Shown here: positions 1 through 9,598 of the stretch, piece by piece | How positions within the stretch are numbered: the stretch's first letter is position 1 | How the letters are laid out: every line of letters begins with the position of its first letter | From: Thalassotalea sp. PP2-459 | GTDB lineage: Bacteria > Pseudomonadota > Gammaproteobacteria > Enterobacterales > Alteromonadaceae | Assembly: GCF_001913705.1 (NCBI RefSeq) | Contig: NZ_MKQD01000043.1 | Location: 1-64,000 of the forward strand | DNA: 64,000 nt | Direction of reading: 5' to 3' | Notes under the pieces: model-generated | What the model was told of the DNA's origin: nothing | The model's input: the letters and a program-made list of their open reading frames with translations, nothing else | Database searches by the model: none | Program-made: the position numbers and the translations under genes

Positions 1-130
1 TACAAGGATGTAGCTTATTAGAGAACGCAGGAGCACGTTCTCCTGAATAACCATTCTCTGCAATCAACGCCGTGCCTCTAAAGCGTTTAATTCTTGCTGA
101 ATGACCGAATATTTATGCGAATTGGTATAA
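1..130. repeat. Right-hand part of a dispersed palindromic repeat (family A), cut by the window edge
   Basis: Positions 112-130 carry the same right-terminal string (ATGCGAATTGGTATAA, preceded by TTT) found at 24808-24827 and 60055-60074. The sequence to its left is rich in short inverted repeats, for example GAGAACG at 21-27 against CGTTCTC at 35-41. I read this as the right arm of a MITE-like element whose left end lies outside the window. The internal part aligns only loosely with the copy at 60 kb, so the boundary at base 1 is arbitrary. No gene is visible between here and the PepSY stop codon at 275. Confidence 0.5.
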
Positions 131-274
131 GTCAGGTTTTTTATTCCTTTAAAAATTATGTTCATGCCAGCAGTATTAGCATGCAGCGAATGATCATCAC
201 CAAACGTTATTCATTTTGTTCTATCAGAAAAAGTGATTTACTAAAGGTAAGATGAATAATGAGCCAAAAGCTTT

Positions 275-1351
275 TTAACCTCGAACATTTCTAATGTTGG
301 GTTTTCTAGAAAAATATAAATAAAAGCCAGTAACCATAAAAAAGATAGGCGTTAAGCTAATAACTAACCAAAGTAACTTTATCGGCCAACCAATGAATTC
401 ACCGACATGGAAAGGGTACCTAAAGTTCCATACTTGTGTAACCCAATTGGCTCTACTTGCATCAAAGTATTCAATAGTTTCACCGGTACTTGGAACCGCC
501 CAAACCCATGAATTTCCATGTGCTTCTGCCGGTTGTGTGTAACGTAAACGGATAGGTTCAGTTCGTTTTGAGGGAATATAAATACGGTAAAGTGACGCAT
601 GAGGAAATACCTTTTCCCCGCTTTTCAATGCTTGATTTATTTGCAAACGTGTTGTGTTGCTCTCACTGATGGTTGGTTTCTGTAATGTTTGTATTTCACC
701 GACGAATAGCCCATTGAGTAAAGTTTGTATAGGGCCACTCCAGTGAAATGCCATGCCGGAAATAGCGATGAATACTAACGGTAGCAAAGCGATCACGCCT
801 GTGACGTTATGCAATTGGGCATACTTTGTTTTAGCTTTTGCGTGCCACCGAACTTTCAATCGCTTTAAGGGTTTTTTGGGTTTAAACCATAAGTAAAAAC
901 CAAGGATTAATTGAACAACTAAACAGAGACTTGCAATTGACATAAACACTTTCAAAGGTTTATTTGCATTATCAATAGCTAACCAGCGATGAAAAGCCAT
1001 TAAAAAACCGTAAAATGTTGAATAATAATCGTATTGATGGATCACTGATTGCGTTTGAGGGTCAACATTCATGTAAATACCACTTGCTAACCGAAATTGC
1101 CAAGGTGCGGAGGGGTCTTTAGGTAAAGTAATTAAGCTGACGTTAACCGTGTGTTGTTGTTCAATGGTAGCAATGAGTTGCTCAACGTTAATAGTTGTTG
1201 GGGGAGGGCTGATTGTCCACTGCGCAGGGAAAAGTGTACGTTGAATATCTTTTGCATAGAGTAATAGAGCACCAGAAATTGATAGCGTTAGCAGAAATAT
1301 TGCGCTAATGAGTGCAAGTGTTAAATGTATTCGGCGTAGCAGTAATTTCAT
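275..1351 (-). CDS. PepSY-associated TM helix protein
   Basis: An inner-membrane protein of 358 residues in the PepSY-associated transmembrane family. Four hydrophobic segments are visible, at about residues 11-33, 136-157, 184-204 and 327-349, with a periplasmic PepSY-like loop between the first and second. Members of this family often sit beside TonB-dependent receptors, and some act as inner-membrane ferrisiderophore reductases; which reaction this one carries out cannot be read from the sequence. It lies 72 nt downstream of the receptor gene on the same strand, so the two probably form an iron-regulated operon. A perfect 11-bp inverted repeat separates them. Confidence 0.85.
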   Translation of the reverse strand: MKLLLRRIHLTLALISAIFLLTLSISGALLLYAKDIQRTLFPAQWTISPPPTTINVEQLIATIEQQHTVNVSLITLPKDPSAPWQFRLASGIYMNVDPQTQSVIHQYDYYSTFYGFLMAFHRWLAIDNANKPLKVFMSIASLCLVVQLILGFYLWFKPKKPLKRLKVRWHAKAKTKYAQLHNVTGVIALLPLVFIAISGMAFHWSGPIQTLLNGLFVGEIQTLQKPTISESNTTRLQINQALKSGEKVFPHASLYRIYIPSKRTEPIRLRYTQPAEAHGNSWVWAVPSTGETIEYFDASRANWVTQVWNFRYPFHVGEFIGWPIKLLWLVISLTPIFFMVTGFYLYFSRKPNIRNVRG

Positions 1352-1380
1352 GGTTATTTGTTTTTACCTAAGAAATGTTT

Positions 1381-1414
1381 CCCCTGCTGAGTAAACATTG
1401 ATGCTCAGCAGGGG
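1381..1414. terminator. 11-bp intercistronic hairpin between receptor and PepSY genes
   Basis: CCCCTGCTGAG (1381-1391) pairs perfectly with CTCAGCAGGGG (1404-1414) around a 12-nt loop. On the minus strand, the direction of transcription, no run of T follows, so this is not a standard intrinsic terminator. It may be an mRNA-stabilising or partial-attenuation hairpin that lowers expression of the downstream gene. Confidence 0.5.
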
Positions 1415-1423
1415 AATGTTCAC

Positions 1424-3559
1424 TTAAAACTGGTAGCTAACACCCATGGTTACAGTTGTACCTAGCCCCTTTAAGTTATAGCCATTGTAACTATATACTT
1501 GTGATCGCACAGGGTAGTAATCTTTATTTAATAAATTCTCTACACCCGCAAATAGCTGCCAATCACCGAGTTGATGATTGGCTGAAAGGTTTACTGTGAA
1601 GTAGCTATCAATAGGCCCTTGATCGCCAACCCATTCACCATTTTGTTGTTCAAACTTATCTCTATCAGCAACATAGAGTAAGGTAGCCAGCAGTTGTGTA
1701 TCTTGATTTGGTTGCCAGTTAACTTGCAGGGTGGCTTTAGGAGAGCTTATTTGCTTACCCCCTAAGTGCTCCTTAGTAGCCGTATTTGTGCCTTCAACTT
1801 TACTGGCTGTCGCATTTAACTTCAACGTATCGCTGATATGATAACTTATCGTCGTTTCAAGGCCCCATATCTCTTGTGGTGCTCTTACTGGCATGTATAC
1901 CCCAGTGACAGGGTCAAATTGGTTAGTTGTTCCTAATTCTGAAGTACTGCGATAAGCTGAAAATTCGATGCGAACATCGTCAAAGTTACTGGTAAAACCA
2001 AGCTCGTAATTGTCAATTACTGATGCTTCAGTACGAATATCTGCAATATCTGAAACAGTAGCTGTTCTTAGTAAACGACCAATATCAGAAATATCAGCAC
2101 CTTGAGAATAACTTACAAAAGGTGAGAAGGCTTCGTGATAATTATATTTTATGGCGAAGTTATACGTTGTTGCGTCGTAATTTAACGTATCACCTTTTAC
2201 TTGCATTGCTACTGAACATTGGCTGGGTGTTCGACACAACTTGAGCGTTTGGTAGTCATCAACCTGTAAATCAATGCTTTCGCTACGAATACCAGCCTTT
2301 ACGATAATGTCGTTATTGAAGTGCCATTTAGATTGTAAGAAAAAGGCTTGGTTCTCCATATCCATTTCAGGTACCCACATACGGCCATCTAATAGAGGTT
2401 GTGATGTGATATCTTGCAACATATCCATGCCGTAAATAAAGGTAGCGGCGAGGTTTTCAAAATCAATTAGGGTATTAAACGTTACGCGCAAACCTTCTTT
2501 TTCAGACTTAATCATCGACTGTCCGCCGTCATAACCTTCATCTTGGTTAGCTAAATTTGATGAAAAGAAAAACACATTTTCGATGTCTTGCTTATAAGCA
2601 TCAAACGTTAGTGCGGTATCAGCAAAAATATTGTCATCGGTATATTTCAACATAATGTTGTGATTACCGCGAGGTCCCTGTGGAGCACCGATTAAACGTT
2701 CACCGTTCGGTGATTTTATTGCATAAGTTTTTTCGCCAGTATTGATACTTCCAACCACATCGACTAAGTCCGTTTCTTGTTGTGATTCATAGTAGTTATA
2801 GGTCAGTTGAGCACTTTTCTCATCATCAAAATAGTAGTTAAACTTGGTAAAAAGATTTTCAGTAACGGCATCACTTAAACCGTATTTTAACCCTAAAATA
2901 TCACCTTCAGCATCACGTTGAACGCCATTTTCTTCATAGCTTGCACTAAGTACATAGGCAAACTTATCTTGTTGGCCGTGGATATTTCCTGCTATACGGT
3001 GTCCAGCACTATCTTTAAGTTTAACGGCACTGAATCGGCTAGAAAGACTTATCTTACCAGCGAATGTTTTATCGGTTGCTGCTTTTTTAGTAATGTAATT
3101 GATGATACCGCCAGCGGCACCGTTACCAAAAATTGAAGTTGCACCTTTAATGACTTCAATTCGCTGGATAACTGAAGCATCAAGGGTTCTGATCCCTAAA
3201 GCGCCGTTTCTCAGTGGTGTAGATTGAGGCACGCCATCAATCATTACTAAAGGGTTTCTACCACGTAATGTTTGTGCAGAATTACTTGAAGTGCCTGTGC
3301 TAGGTGACATACCAGGAACAAGTGCTGCAAGAATGTCTTGTAACTCAGGCGTAATCTTCATTTGCTGTGCTATTTCTTGCTGTGAAATGATGGTTACAGT
3401 AGCAGGTACTTCATCAAGGCTTTCTTCAATGCGACTTCCCGTCACAATTACTCGTTCTATCGCGTTTTCATCAGTCTGTATGGATGCGTCATCGAATGCT
3501 ATAGCTGAAGGAGAAATAAGAGCTGCGATCATTGTTAGTTGAAAAGGTAAGGTTTTCAT
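1424..3559 (-). CDS. TonB-dependent siderophore receptor (IutA/PvuA-like)
   Basis: An outer-membrane ferric-siderophore receptor of 711 residues. A signal peptide ends near residue 21 (after the AIA segment). A TonB-box-like stretch (ERVIVTGSR) starts near residue 34, followed by the plug domain with the typical LRGRNPLVMIDGVPQS and IEVIKGATSIFGNGAAGG segments. A long beta barrel ends in an aromatic C-terminal residue (VSYQF), as expected for BAM-dependent insertion. The overall pattern resembles aerobactin/vibrioferrin receptors; the ligand itself is not determined. A 14/19 match to the Fur box lies about 34 nt upstream of the start. The gene leads an apparent operon with the PepSY protein. 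Confidence 0.9.
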   Translation of the reverse strand: MKTLPFQLTMIAALISPSAIAFDDASIQTDENAIERVIVTGSRIEESLDEVPATVTIISQQEIAQQMKITPELQDILAALVPGMSPSTGTSSNSAQTLRGRNPLVMIDGVPQSTPLRNGALGIRTLDASVIQRIEVIKGATSIFGNGAAGGIINYITKKAATDKTFAGKISLSSRFSAVKLKDSAGHRIAGNIHGQQDKFAYVLSASYEENGVQRDAEGDILGLKYGLSDAVTENLFTKFNYYFDDEKSAQLTYNYYESQQETDLVDVVGSINTGEKTYAIKSPNGERLIGAPQGPRGNHNIMLKYTDDNIFADTALTFDAYKQDIENVFFFSSNLANQDEGYDGGQSMIKSEKEGLRVTFNTLIDFENLAATFIYGMDMLQDITSQPLLDGRMWVPEMDMENQAFFLQSKWHFNNDIIVKAGIRSESIDLQVDDYQTLKLCRTPSQCSVAMQVKGDTLNYDATTYNFAIKYNYHEAFSPFVSYSQGADISDIGRLLRTATVSDIADIRTEASVIDNYELGFTSNFDDVRIEFSAYRSTSELGTTNQFDPVTGVYMPVRAPQEIWGLETTISYHISDTLKLNATASKVEGTNTATKEHLGGKQISSPKATLQVNWQPNQDTQLLATLLYVADRDKFEQQNGEWVGDQGPIDSYFTVNLSANHQLGDWQLFAGVENLLNKDYYPVRSQVYSYNGYNLKGLGTTVTMGVSYQF

Positions 3560-3592
3560 GAAATTTGAGTGATTGTTAAAAATTTCGTGGAT

Positions 3593-3611
3593 GATATTGC
3601 AAATCGTTATT
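3593..3611 (-). promoter_or_regulatory. Candidate Fur box upstream of the TonB receptor
   Basis: The 19-mer GATATTGCAAATCGTTATT matches the classical Fur consensus (GATAATGATAATCATTATC) at 14 of 19 positions. It lies 34-52 nt upstream of the receptor ATG, a location suited to repressing the iron-uptake pair under iron sufficiency. AT-rich DNA gives such matches by chance, so context carries part of the weight. Confidence 0.5.
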
Positions 3612-3751
3612 ATTTACAACCGCAAATAAGATTTTTAACGTTGTCTGCTTTCAAAGAAAGCGCAATGTATTGGCCGGAAAATACAGGGCTTTCTAGCTTG
3701 CTTATTCCATTTGCTGTAAAATTTATTGTCGCTTTTATTCTAAGGATTGAT

Positions 3752-4237
3752 ATGACTATTTTGTCTATGATTGTTGCGCATGCAGCTGACCGTGTTATTG
3801 GCAAAGATAATGATATGCCGTGGCACTTACCTGCTGATCTCGCTTATTTTAAAAAAACCACGCTTGGTAAGCCTGTGATTATGGGCAGAAAAACGTTTGA
3901 GTCGATAGGTCGACCATTACCGGGACGTTTAAATATTGTTATTTCTCGTGATCCCTCTTATGAAGCTGATGGGATCACTTCGGTGACTTCTATTGAGCAA
4001 GCACTAGATACGGCAAAGGGTGTTGAAGAAATAATGGTCATTGGCGGTGGCGCCATTTATCAACATTGTTTACCGAAAGCCGATCGTTTGTATGTTACTC
4101 ATATAGATGGTCACATTGCTGGTGATACTCGTTTTCCTGAGTATGATAACGGTTGGCAAAAAGTGAGTAGCGAAACACGTGCACCAGATGATAAAAATGC
4201 CTATGCACTAGATTTTTGTGTGTATGAACGGAATTAA
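3752..4237 (+). CDS. folA: Dihydrofolate reductase
   Basis: Reduces dihydrofolate to tetrahydrofolate with NADPH in the cytoplasm. The 161-residue length fits bacterial FolA (about 159). Landmarks include MIVAHAADRVIGKDNDMPWHLP at the N-terminus (substrate loop with the catalytic acidic residue just after the PWHLP), VIMGRKTFESIGRPLPGR (NADPH binding) and VIGGGAIY. The open frame extends 61 codons further upstream, but homology starts at the ATG at 3752, which has AAGGA 8 nt upstream. The gene ends before a bidirectional terminator shared with the convergent chemoreceptor gene. Confidence 0.96.
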   Translation: MTILSMIVAHAADRVIGKDNDMPWHLPADLAYFKKTTLGKPVIMGRKTFESIGRPLPGRLNIVISRDPSYEADGITSVTSIEQALDTAKGVEEIMVIGGGAIYQHCLPKADRLYVTHIDGHIAGDTRFPEYDNGWQKVSSETRAPDDKNAYALDFCVYERN

Positions 4238-4370
4238 AGTACTATTCGTTGCTTAGTTTTTGTTCTTTGGCGTATATTTTAGAATTAAATGTTAAGTTCA
4301 CCCAATGTTATTACGTCTTAAATAATACTCTATGAACACGGGCAAATAGGATTCACTCAGGATAAAAAAA

Positions 4371-4388
4371 GGCACCTTAGTAGGTGCC
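4371..4388. terminator. Bidirectional terminator between folA and chemoreceptor gene
   Basis: GGCACCT (4371-4377) pairs with AGGTGCC (4382-4388) around the tetraloop TAGT. GTTTT follows on the plus strand, and a run of A precedes it (T run on the minus strand), so it can stop transcription from both sides. Confidence 0.85.
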
Positions 4389-4409
4389 GTTTTATCAAAT
4401 ACATACCGA

Positions 4410-6428
4410 TTACAACTTAAATTCTCTAACCGATTGCTGTAGTTCCTCGGCTAATTGGGCAACCTCACTACTTGATTGCGCGGTTTGCTGAGAGCCGGCT
4501 GTAGTTTGCTCAGCAATAGCAACGATAGATTCCAAGTTTTCACTGATTTCATGGGCAACCGTACTTTGCTCTTCAGCGGCACTGGCAATTTGTGAACTAC
4601 GATCAAAAGCTTCATGTACGGCATGGGTAATAACTTCTAGCGCTTTTTCCGCTTCACCGCTTTGTACAACACATTCAGAGGCTTGTTTCTTACCTGTCTC
4701 CATCACAGATACCGCTTTCTCAGCACCGGTTTGTAGTACTTCAATCATGTTTTGAATTTCTTGGGTAGACTCTTGCGTTCTACTTGCTAATGTTCTTACT
4801 TCATCGGCAACAACAGCGAAACCACGACCTTGTTCACCAGCTCGTGCGGCTTCTATAGCTGCGTTTAACGCCAGCAAGTTGGTTTGCTCTGCTATTCCTC
4901 TAATTACATCAAGAATACCGCCAATTGAAGCGCTGTCTTGCTGTAGTTTGTTAATGACTTGCGAGGCGTCTTCTACTTCACTTGCTAACTGCTCGATGGT
5001 CATACGGTTGCGATTAGAAATACCTTTGATTCTTTCTGCTTCATCATCGGCTTGTTTGATTTCACCCAACGCATCATTGGCACTTGAAAGTACGCTTTGT
5101 GAGGTACTACTCATTTCTGTGGTTGCAGAAGCAGCTTGTTCAACCTGTGTGCGTTGTTCTTCAATCGCTGTTGTGCCTTGTGCTGTTACTGCTGATGTTT
5201 GTTCGGCTGCGGTTGCAAGTTGCGTAGAGCGACTCACGATACCCGTAATTAGGTTACGTAGGCTGTCAATGACGGTATTACAGTTGCGTGATAATGTTGC
5301 AAACTCATCTTTACCTGAATCATCAAGCTTCCGAGAAAGGTCGCCAGAGGCAACAATATTTAGCATATCATTAACGCGTGAAAGTGGGCGTGTGATACTG
5401 GTTAGCACGAAAAATGCGATACCAGCAGCTAAGGCTATTGATATTAACATTATCATCCAGGTAACAGTTGTACCGGTAGAAACAGATTTTTCAACTAATA
5501 CACCAGCTTCATTGGTGGTTTTGTTTGCTAGCTCAACTTGGGTGGCAAGTACACTTTTTGCTAAAGCAATGTTTTGATCTGCTGCTTCTAATTGAGCCGT
5601 TGCTTGTTCGCGGGCATCTAATTGTGCATTTTTGATGGTAAAAATACTTGAACTACCCAGCAAAAGATCGTCGAGGTGCTTTTCGATACTAAGTAACTCA
5701 TCAGAAATCCCACCAGCATTATTTAAGGTAAGTTCGTTGCTAATTTCACGTATAACGCGTTTAGCATTTTCATAGCCAGTTAAAATTTGGCTTTCTACTA
5801 GCTCGGTTGCTTGGGTATTTTTTAGATCTCGATATTCAAACGATGAAGCAACAATTCCGTTTAGTTGAAATTCTAGTTGCTCCCCTAAAGAAACTGCTCG
5901 TTGTAATTTAGTGTCGGCTAAGTCATGATCGGCTAAATCGAGCATGAGCGTTGCAGCATCGTCAGCTTTTTCTTCAAGTACATCAATGGTATCTAATGCA
6001 ATATTATATTGTTCTATTGCTGTTTTACGATTACTAAATACGGCATTGATATTTGATTCTACATTCGCGTGTATATCACTAATTTTCGTTAAATTAGCAA
6101 GTAATGCTTTTTCTTTACTAACGATGTTTTTTAATTTCTTATGTTCAGCGATAAACAATTGGTTGATAGTATTAAAACGTTCTAGGTTATCAGCTAAACC
6201 AGCTAATTCTGTTTGATAATAACCGCGTAACGTTAGGCCTCCTATTTGACTAAGCTCATTTGCAAGGGTTGTACTTGAGCTCAGCGTTGGGATAGCAAGC
6301 TCACTCTGTTTGAGTGTTGCTTGATGAATATTATTTAAATTACTTAAAGAGATAATACTTGTAAGAACGAGTAAAACAGCAATGATGGAAAATCCACCAA
6401 TAATTTTTACTTTCACAGTCAAATTCAT
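4410..6428 (-). CDS. Methyl-accepting chemotaxis protein
   Basis: A transmembrane chemoreceptor of 672 residues. It has an N-terminal membrane segment (about residues 6-28) and a long, mostly helical periplasmic region of roughly 295 residues (helical-bundle type, ligand unknown). A second membrane segment lies around 325-347, followed by a HAMP domain and a cytoplasmic signalling domain. The hairpin tip reads [20 protein letters not shown], the CheA/CheW-binding signature. The C-terminus lacks an obvious CheR-tethering pentapeptide. I chose the ATG at 6428; an in-frame TTG four codons earlier is less likely. It appears monocistronic and has no chemotaxis genes around it. Confidence 0.93.
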   Translation of the reverse strand: MNLTVKVKIIGGFSIIAVLLVLTSIISLSNLNNIHQATLKQSELAIPTLSSSTTLANELSQIGGLTLRGYYQTELAGLADNLERFNTINQLFIAEHKKLKNIVSKEKALLANLTKISDIHANVESNINAVFSNRKTAIEQYNIALDTIDVLEEKADDAATLMLDLADHDLADTKLQRAVSLGEQLEFQLNGIVASSFEYRDLKNTQATELVESQILTGYENAKRVIREISNELTLNNAGGISDELLSIEKHLDDLLLGSSSIFTIKNAQLDAREQATAQLEAADQNIALAKSVLATQVELANKTTNEAGVLVEKSVSTGTTVTWMIMLISIALAAGIAFFVLTSITRPLSRVNDMLNIVASGDLSRKLDDSGKDEFATLSRNCNTVIDSLRNLITGIVSRSTQLATAAEQTSAVTAQGTTAIEEQRTQVEQAASATTEMSSTSQSVLSSANDALGEIKQADDEAERIKGISNRNRMTIEQLASEVEDASQVINKLQQDSASIGGILDVIRGIAEQTNLLALNAAIEAARAGEQGRGFAVVADEVRTLASRTQESTQEIQNMIEVLQTGAEKAVSVMETGKKQASECVVQSGEAEKALEVITHAVHEAFDRSSQIASAAEEQSTVAHEISENLESIVAIAEQTTAGSQQTAQSSSEVAQLAEELQQSVREFKL

Positions 6429-6575
6429 TGAGACCACCAATAGTTAATTTGGGTGTTGATACAAAAAGTAGGTATTTTATTTGTTATTTATGCCTATATC
6501 GGCACCTTGCCTACTTTCCTTAACAGCTAGTATAACAAGCTTGAAATGAATTACACCTTTACTTGTTGCTTTACG

Positions 6576-7391
6576 TTAGTTTTTTATGGCTTGCTGTCTA
6601 AAGTATTGTTTATCATGCCAACGAAGTAAGGTCAATTCCCCACCCCAAACACAGCCAGTATCAAGAGCATAAATATTTTCTACAGGAACATCACCTTCTA
6701 ATGCTGCCCAATGACCGAAAACCCAATGTGCTTTTTTTAACTGGTTTGTTGTTTGACAAAACCATGGGCTTAAATGCTTTGGGGTATTTTCAGGAGAGCT
6801 TTTACAAGAAAAATCTAAACTGCCGTCTTTATAGCAATATCGCATACGGGTTAAGGCGTTTATGGTATAGCGAAATTTATCTTCTTTAGTTTTTACATCT
6901 TGCCAATTATTGGGGGTTTCTCCGTACATAACAGAGAGCCAATAATTTCTTTTCTTACCTGATAGTTTTTTGGCTGCAAAGTTAGCACACTCAATGGCGT
7001 TTTTAATTTCCCATTGAGGAGAAAGACCAGCGTGTGACATATAAACTTGTTCATTGGGCAATTGTCGCAATAAAGGTTGCCGGGCTAACCATTCAATCAT
7101 ATTTTCGATTTCAGGTGCTGATAACAAAGCGTGAAGCTTGTCTTTATCTTTTGCTTTTTTTAACCCTGCATAAGTGGCAAGTAAATGTAGATCATGGTTA
7201 CCTAATACTGCCTTTACTGAGCTTTCTAATGACATTAAATATTTTAGTGTGTGGTATGAGTCGGGCCCTCTTGCCACCATGTCACCTGCGATCCATAATT
7301 CATCTTTATCAGGAGAGAACGCAACTTGTTTAAGCAATAAACGCAATTCTTGATAACAACCTTGTATATCACCGATGAAGTACGTAGCCAT
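6576..7391 (-). CDS. apaH: Symmetrical bis(5'-nucleosyl)-tetraphosphatase ApaH
   Basis: Hydrolyses diadenosine tetraphosphate (Ap4A) to two ADP. The metallophosphatase signature is clear: FIGDIQGCY near residue 5, WIAGDMVARGPDS near 34 and VLGNHDLHLLA near 62, supplying the metal ligands D, H, D, N and H. The 271-residue length matches the family. It is the last gene of the lptD-surA-pdxA-rsmA-apaG-apaH block and begins 5 nt after apaG, so it is probably co-transcribed. The order is the same as in Escherichia coli. Confidence 0.96.
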   Translation of the reverse strand: MATYFIGDIQGCYQELRLLLKQVAFSPDKDELWIAGDMVARGPDSYHTLKYLMSLESSVKAVLGNHDLHLLATYAGLKKAKDKDKLHALLSAPEIENMIEWLARQPLLRQLPNEQVYMSHAGLSPQWEIKNAIECANFAAKKLSGKKRNYWLSVMYGETPNNWQDVKTKEDKFRYTINALTRMRYCYKDGSLDFSCKSSPENTPKHLSPWFCQTTNQLKKAHWVFGHWAALEGDVPVENIYALDTGCVWGGELTLLRWHDKQYFRQQAIKN

Positions 7392-7396
7392 AAACG

Positions 7397-7777
7397 TTAG
7401 TGTAAAATATTGGGTGTTGCCAAACGAAAGATAGGTATATTGACTTTCAATGGGGCATTGTTGTTATCAATCATTTGATAGTGCCCCTGCATGGTACCAA
7501 CAGGCGTTTTTAAAGCACAGCCGCTGGTATAAGTAAACTTTGCACCACTGTTAATAATTGGTTGTTCACCTATCACGCCTTCACCAACAACCGTTGATTT
7601 TTCGTCGTTCGCATCAGTGATCAGCCAATAGCGAGATAATAACTTTATTGGAACCTCTGATTGGTTCTCAATGGTAATGGTGTAACTGAATACATAGCGT
7701 TGATCACGCTCACTTGATTGTTCTGTGAGATAATGGGTATCAACGGTAACGATTACTTGCTCTGATTTATTGGTCAT
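7397..7777 (-). CDS. apaG: ApaG domain protein (Co2+/Mg2+ efflux-associated)
   Basis: A small single-domain protein with the immunoglobulin-like ApaG fold; its biochemical role is not settled. Family landmarks include a [13 protein letters not shown] strand, [23 protein letters not shown] and the [11 protein letters not shown] segment. The open frame can be extended to a TTG at 7792, but the ATG at 7777 gives the usual length (126 residues) and overlaps the rsmA stop by 11 nt, a typical sign of translational coupling. Confidence 0.93.
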   Translation of the reverse strand: MTNKSEQVIVTVDTHYLTEQSSERDQRYVFSYTITIENQSEVPIKLLSRYWLITDANDEKSTVVGEGVIGEQPIINSGAKFTYTSGCALKTPVGTMQGHYQMIDNNNAPLKVNIPIFRLATPNILH

Positions 7778-8582
7778 TGCTTGGGTGGTCAACTAAATAA
7801 TTGGCTAAGGCGATATATTGATCTAATGATATATTTTCTGGACGTAAACTTGCGTCAATCCCTAACGATTCAATCGCGTCAACGTCAATAAGTTTTTTAA
7901 AGCTGTTACGAATTGTTTTTCGACGTTGGTTAAAAGCAGTAAGGCACACTTGGTTTAATGCTGACAATTTTTTTACAGGGTTGGCTATTTCTTTGTGAGG
8001 CACTAAACGTACAATTGCTGAATCAACCTTTGGTGGTGGTTGAAAAGCTTCTGGGCCAATTTCCATCACAGGAATAACTTGACACTGATATTGAGTCATG
8101 ATGGAAAGTCGGCCGTATGTTTTGCTATTAGGGCTCGCGGCCATTCTTTCTACAACCTCTTTTTGTAGCATAAAATGCATGTCTTTTACTGCATCGCGAA
8201 AGCTAAGCAAATGAAAGATAAGTGGTGTAGAGATATTGTATGGAAGATTGCCAAAGATTTTTAACGGCTTATCTGCTTTACAAATCGAGGTAAAATCAAA
8301 TTTTAGTGCATCTTGCTCGTAAATGGTTAGGTGCTTGGCTAGAAATGGGTGATGTCTTAATCGATGCGCTAAATCCCGATCAAGTTCTACGACGGAAATA
8401 TCACCAGCTCGTTCTATCACAGGTTCTGTAAGAGCGCCTAAACCGGGGCCAATTTCTACCAGGTTTTCACCGGGCTCAGGATTAATAGCATCAACAATTT
8501 GGCTGATAATTGCTTGATCATGAAGAAAGTTTTGCCCGAAACGTTTTCTGGCTTGATGACCTAAATGGCTATTTTTACTCAT
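7767..8582 (-). CDS. rsmA: 16S rRNA dimethyladenosine transferase RsmA (KsgA)
   Basis: Dimethylates A1518 and A1519 in helix 45 of 16S rRNA with SAM, a late step in 30S assembly. The N-terminus has [10 protein letters not shown] and the SAM-binding [13 protein letters not shown]. The catalytic NLPYNIS motif (residues near 113) and the C-terminal substrate domain ([11 protein letters not shown]) are intact. The length of 271 is normal. It lies 15 nt downstream of pdxA and overlaps apaG. Confidence 0.97.
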   Translation of the reverse strand: MSKNSHLGHQARKRFGQNFLHDQAIISQIVDAINPEPGENLVEIGPGLGALTEPVIERAGDISVVELDRDLAHRLRHHPFLAKHLTIYEQDALKFDFTSICKADKPLKIFGNLPYNISTPLIFHLLSFRDAVKDMHFMLQKEVVERMAASPNSKTYGRLSIMTQYQCQVIPVMEIGPEAFQPPPKVDSAIVRLVPHKEIANPVKKLSALNQVCLTAFNQRRKTIRNSFKKLIDVDAIESLGIDASLRPENISLDQYIALANYLVDHPSNDQ

Positions 8583-8597
8583 TGATGTAAAACATAC

Positions 8598-9590
8598 CTA
8601 TTTTCTTGAATTATGATTATTAGCAAGTTCAATGGCTGTCGAAATTGCTTGGCGAAAACTACCTGGGTCTGCCTGATTTGTACCTGCTAATTCAACGGCT
8701 GTACCATGATCTACAGACGTTCTTATAAAAGGTAAGCCTAGTGTAATGTTGACTGAATTGCCAAAGCCTTTATATTTTAATACCGGCAAGCCTTGATCGT
8801 GAAACATGGTTAAAATGGCGTCGGCGTCTTGTAAATATTTTTCGTGAAAAATTGTATCAGCAGGTAGTGGGCCTATTAGGTTCATGCCTTGCTCGCGAAG
8901 TTCATCTAGAGCGGGGTTCATTATATCAATTTCTTCTCGACCTAAATGACCATCTTCACCTGCATGGGGGTTAATGCCACAAACATAAATTCTCGGAGAT
9001 TCTATCCCAAATTTTTCAATTAAATCGTGATGCAGAATTTGGGTAACTTTCTGCAGACGTTCATGGGTAATAGCTTTTGAGACATAAGCAAGCGGAATAT
9101 GTGTTGTTACCAGTGCAACACGTAGTCCTTCTGTTGCTAACATCATAACGACATCAGAACAATTTGCTTGATGCGCAAAGTATTCAGTATGGCCGCTAAA
9201 AGCAATACCAGCTTTGTTGATCAGCCCTTTATGAACAGGCCCCGTGACTACAGCGTCAAAATCGCCACTGATGTTTTTTTCACAAGCAATGCGTAATGTT
9301 TCTACGACATAGTGGCCATTGGCAGGGTTTAGTTGTCCGGTAATGCAAGGCGCTTCCAGTTCAACAGGTAAAATTGTCATCGTTCCGGCTTGATGTGTTA
9401 TTGCTGGTTGGTCTTCGTTGTATGATAAGAACTCAATATCAATATTGAGTTCTTTTGCGCGTGCTTCCATAAGTGTTTGAGAAGCAACAACGACGATCTG
9501 CACTGGCCAATCTTGTTGGGCAATTTGGATCATCAAATCTGGACCTATGCCAGCAGGTTCTCCTGGCGTTACCGCGATACGATTTACCAT
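8598..9590 (-). CDS. pdxA: 4-hydroxythreonine-4-phosphate dehydrogenase PdxA
   Basis: An NAD-dependent enzyme of the DXP-dependent pyridoxal 5'-phosphate pathway. It oxidises 4-phosphohydroxy-L-threonine, and the product decarboxylates. The sequence shows the N-terminal [12 protein letters not shown] motif, a metal-binding histidine in GHTEYFA, a second in [14 protein letters not shown] and a third in [15 protein letters not shown]. The C-terminal [10 protein letters not shown] is also present. The 330 residues match the family. The gene lies 8 nt downstream of surA in the same operon. Confidence 0.97.
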   Translation of the reverse strand: MVNRIAVTPGEPAGIGPDLMIQIAQQDWPVQIVVVASQTLMEARAKELNIDIEFLSYNEDQPAITHQAGTMTILPVELEAPCITGQLNPANGHYVVETLRIACEKNISGDFDAVVTGPVHKGLINKAGIAFSGHTEYFAHQANCSDVVMMLATEGLRVALVTTHIPLAYVSKAITHERLQKVTQILHHDLIEKFGIESPRIYVCGINPHAGEDGHLGREEIDIMNPALDELREQGMNLIGPLPADTIFHEKYLQDADAILTMFHDQGLPVLKYKGFGNSVNITLGLPFIRTSVDHGTAVELAGTNQADPGSFRQAISTAIELANNHNSRK

Positions 9591-9598
9591 GGTTTAAA

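Noticed and set aside
3569-3751. 61-codon N-terminal extension of folA
   Set aside because: FolA homology starts at 3752, the extension has no similarity to the family and it overlaps the receptor's candidate Fur box and promoter.
4879-5577. Long plus-strand ORF (232 codons) inside the chemoreceptor gene
   Set aside because: It is the antisense shadow of a clear MCP signalling domain, with Ser/Ala/Leu-rich composition typical of such shadows.
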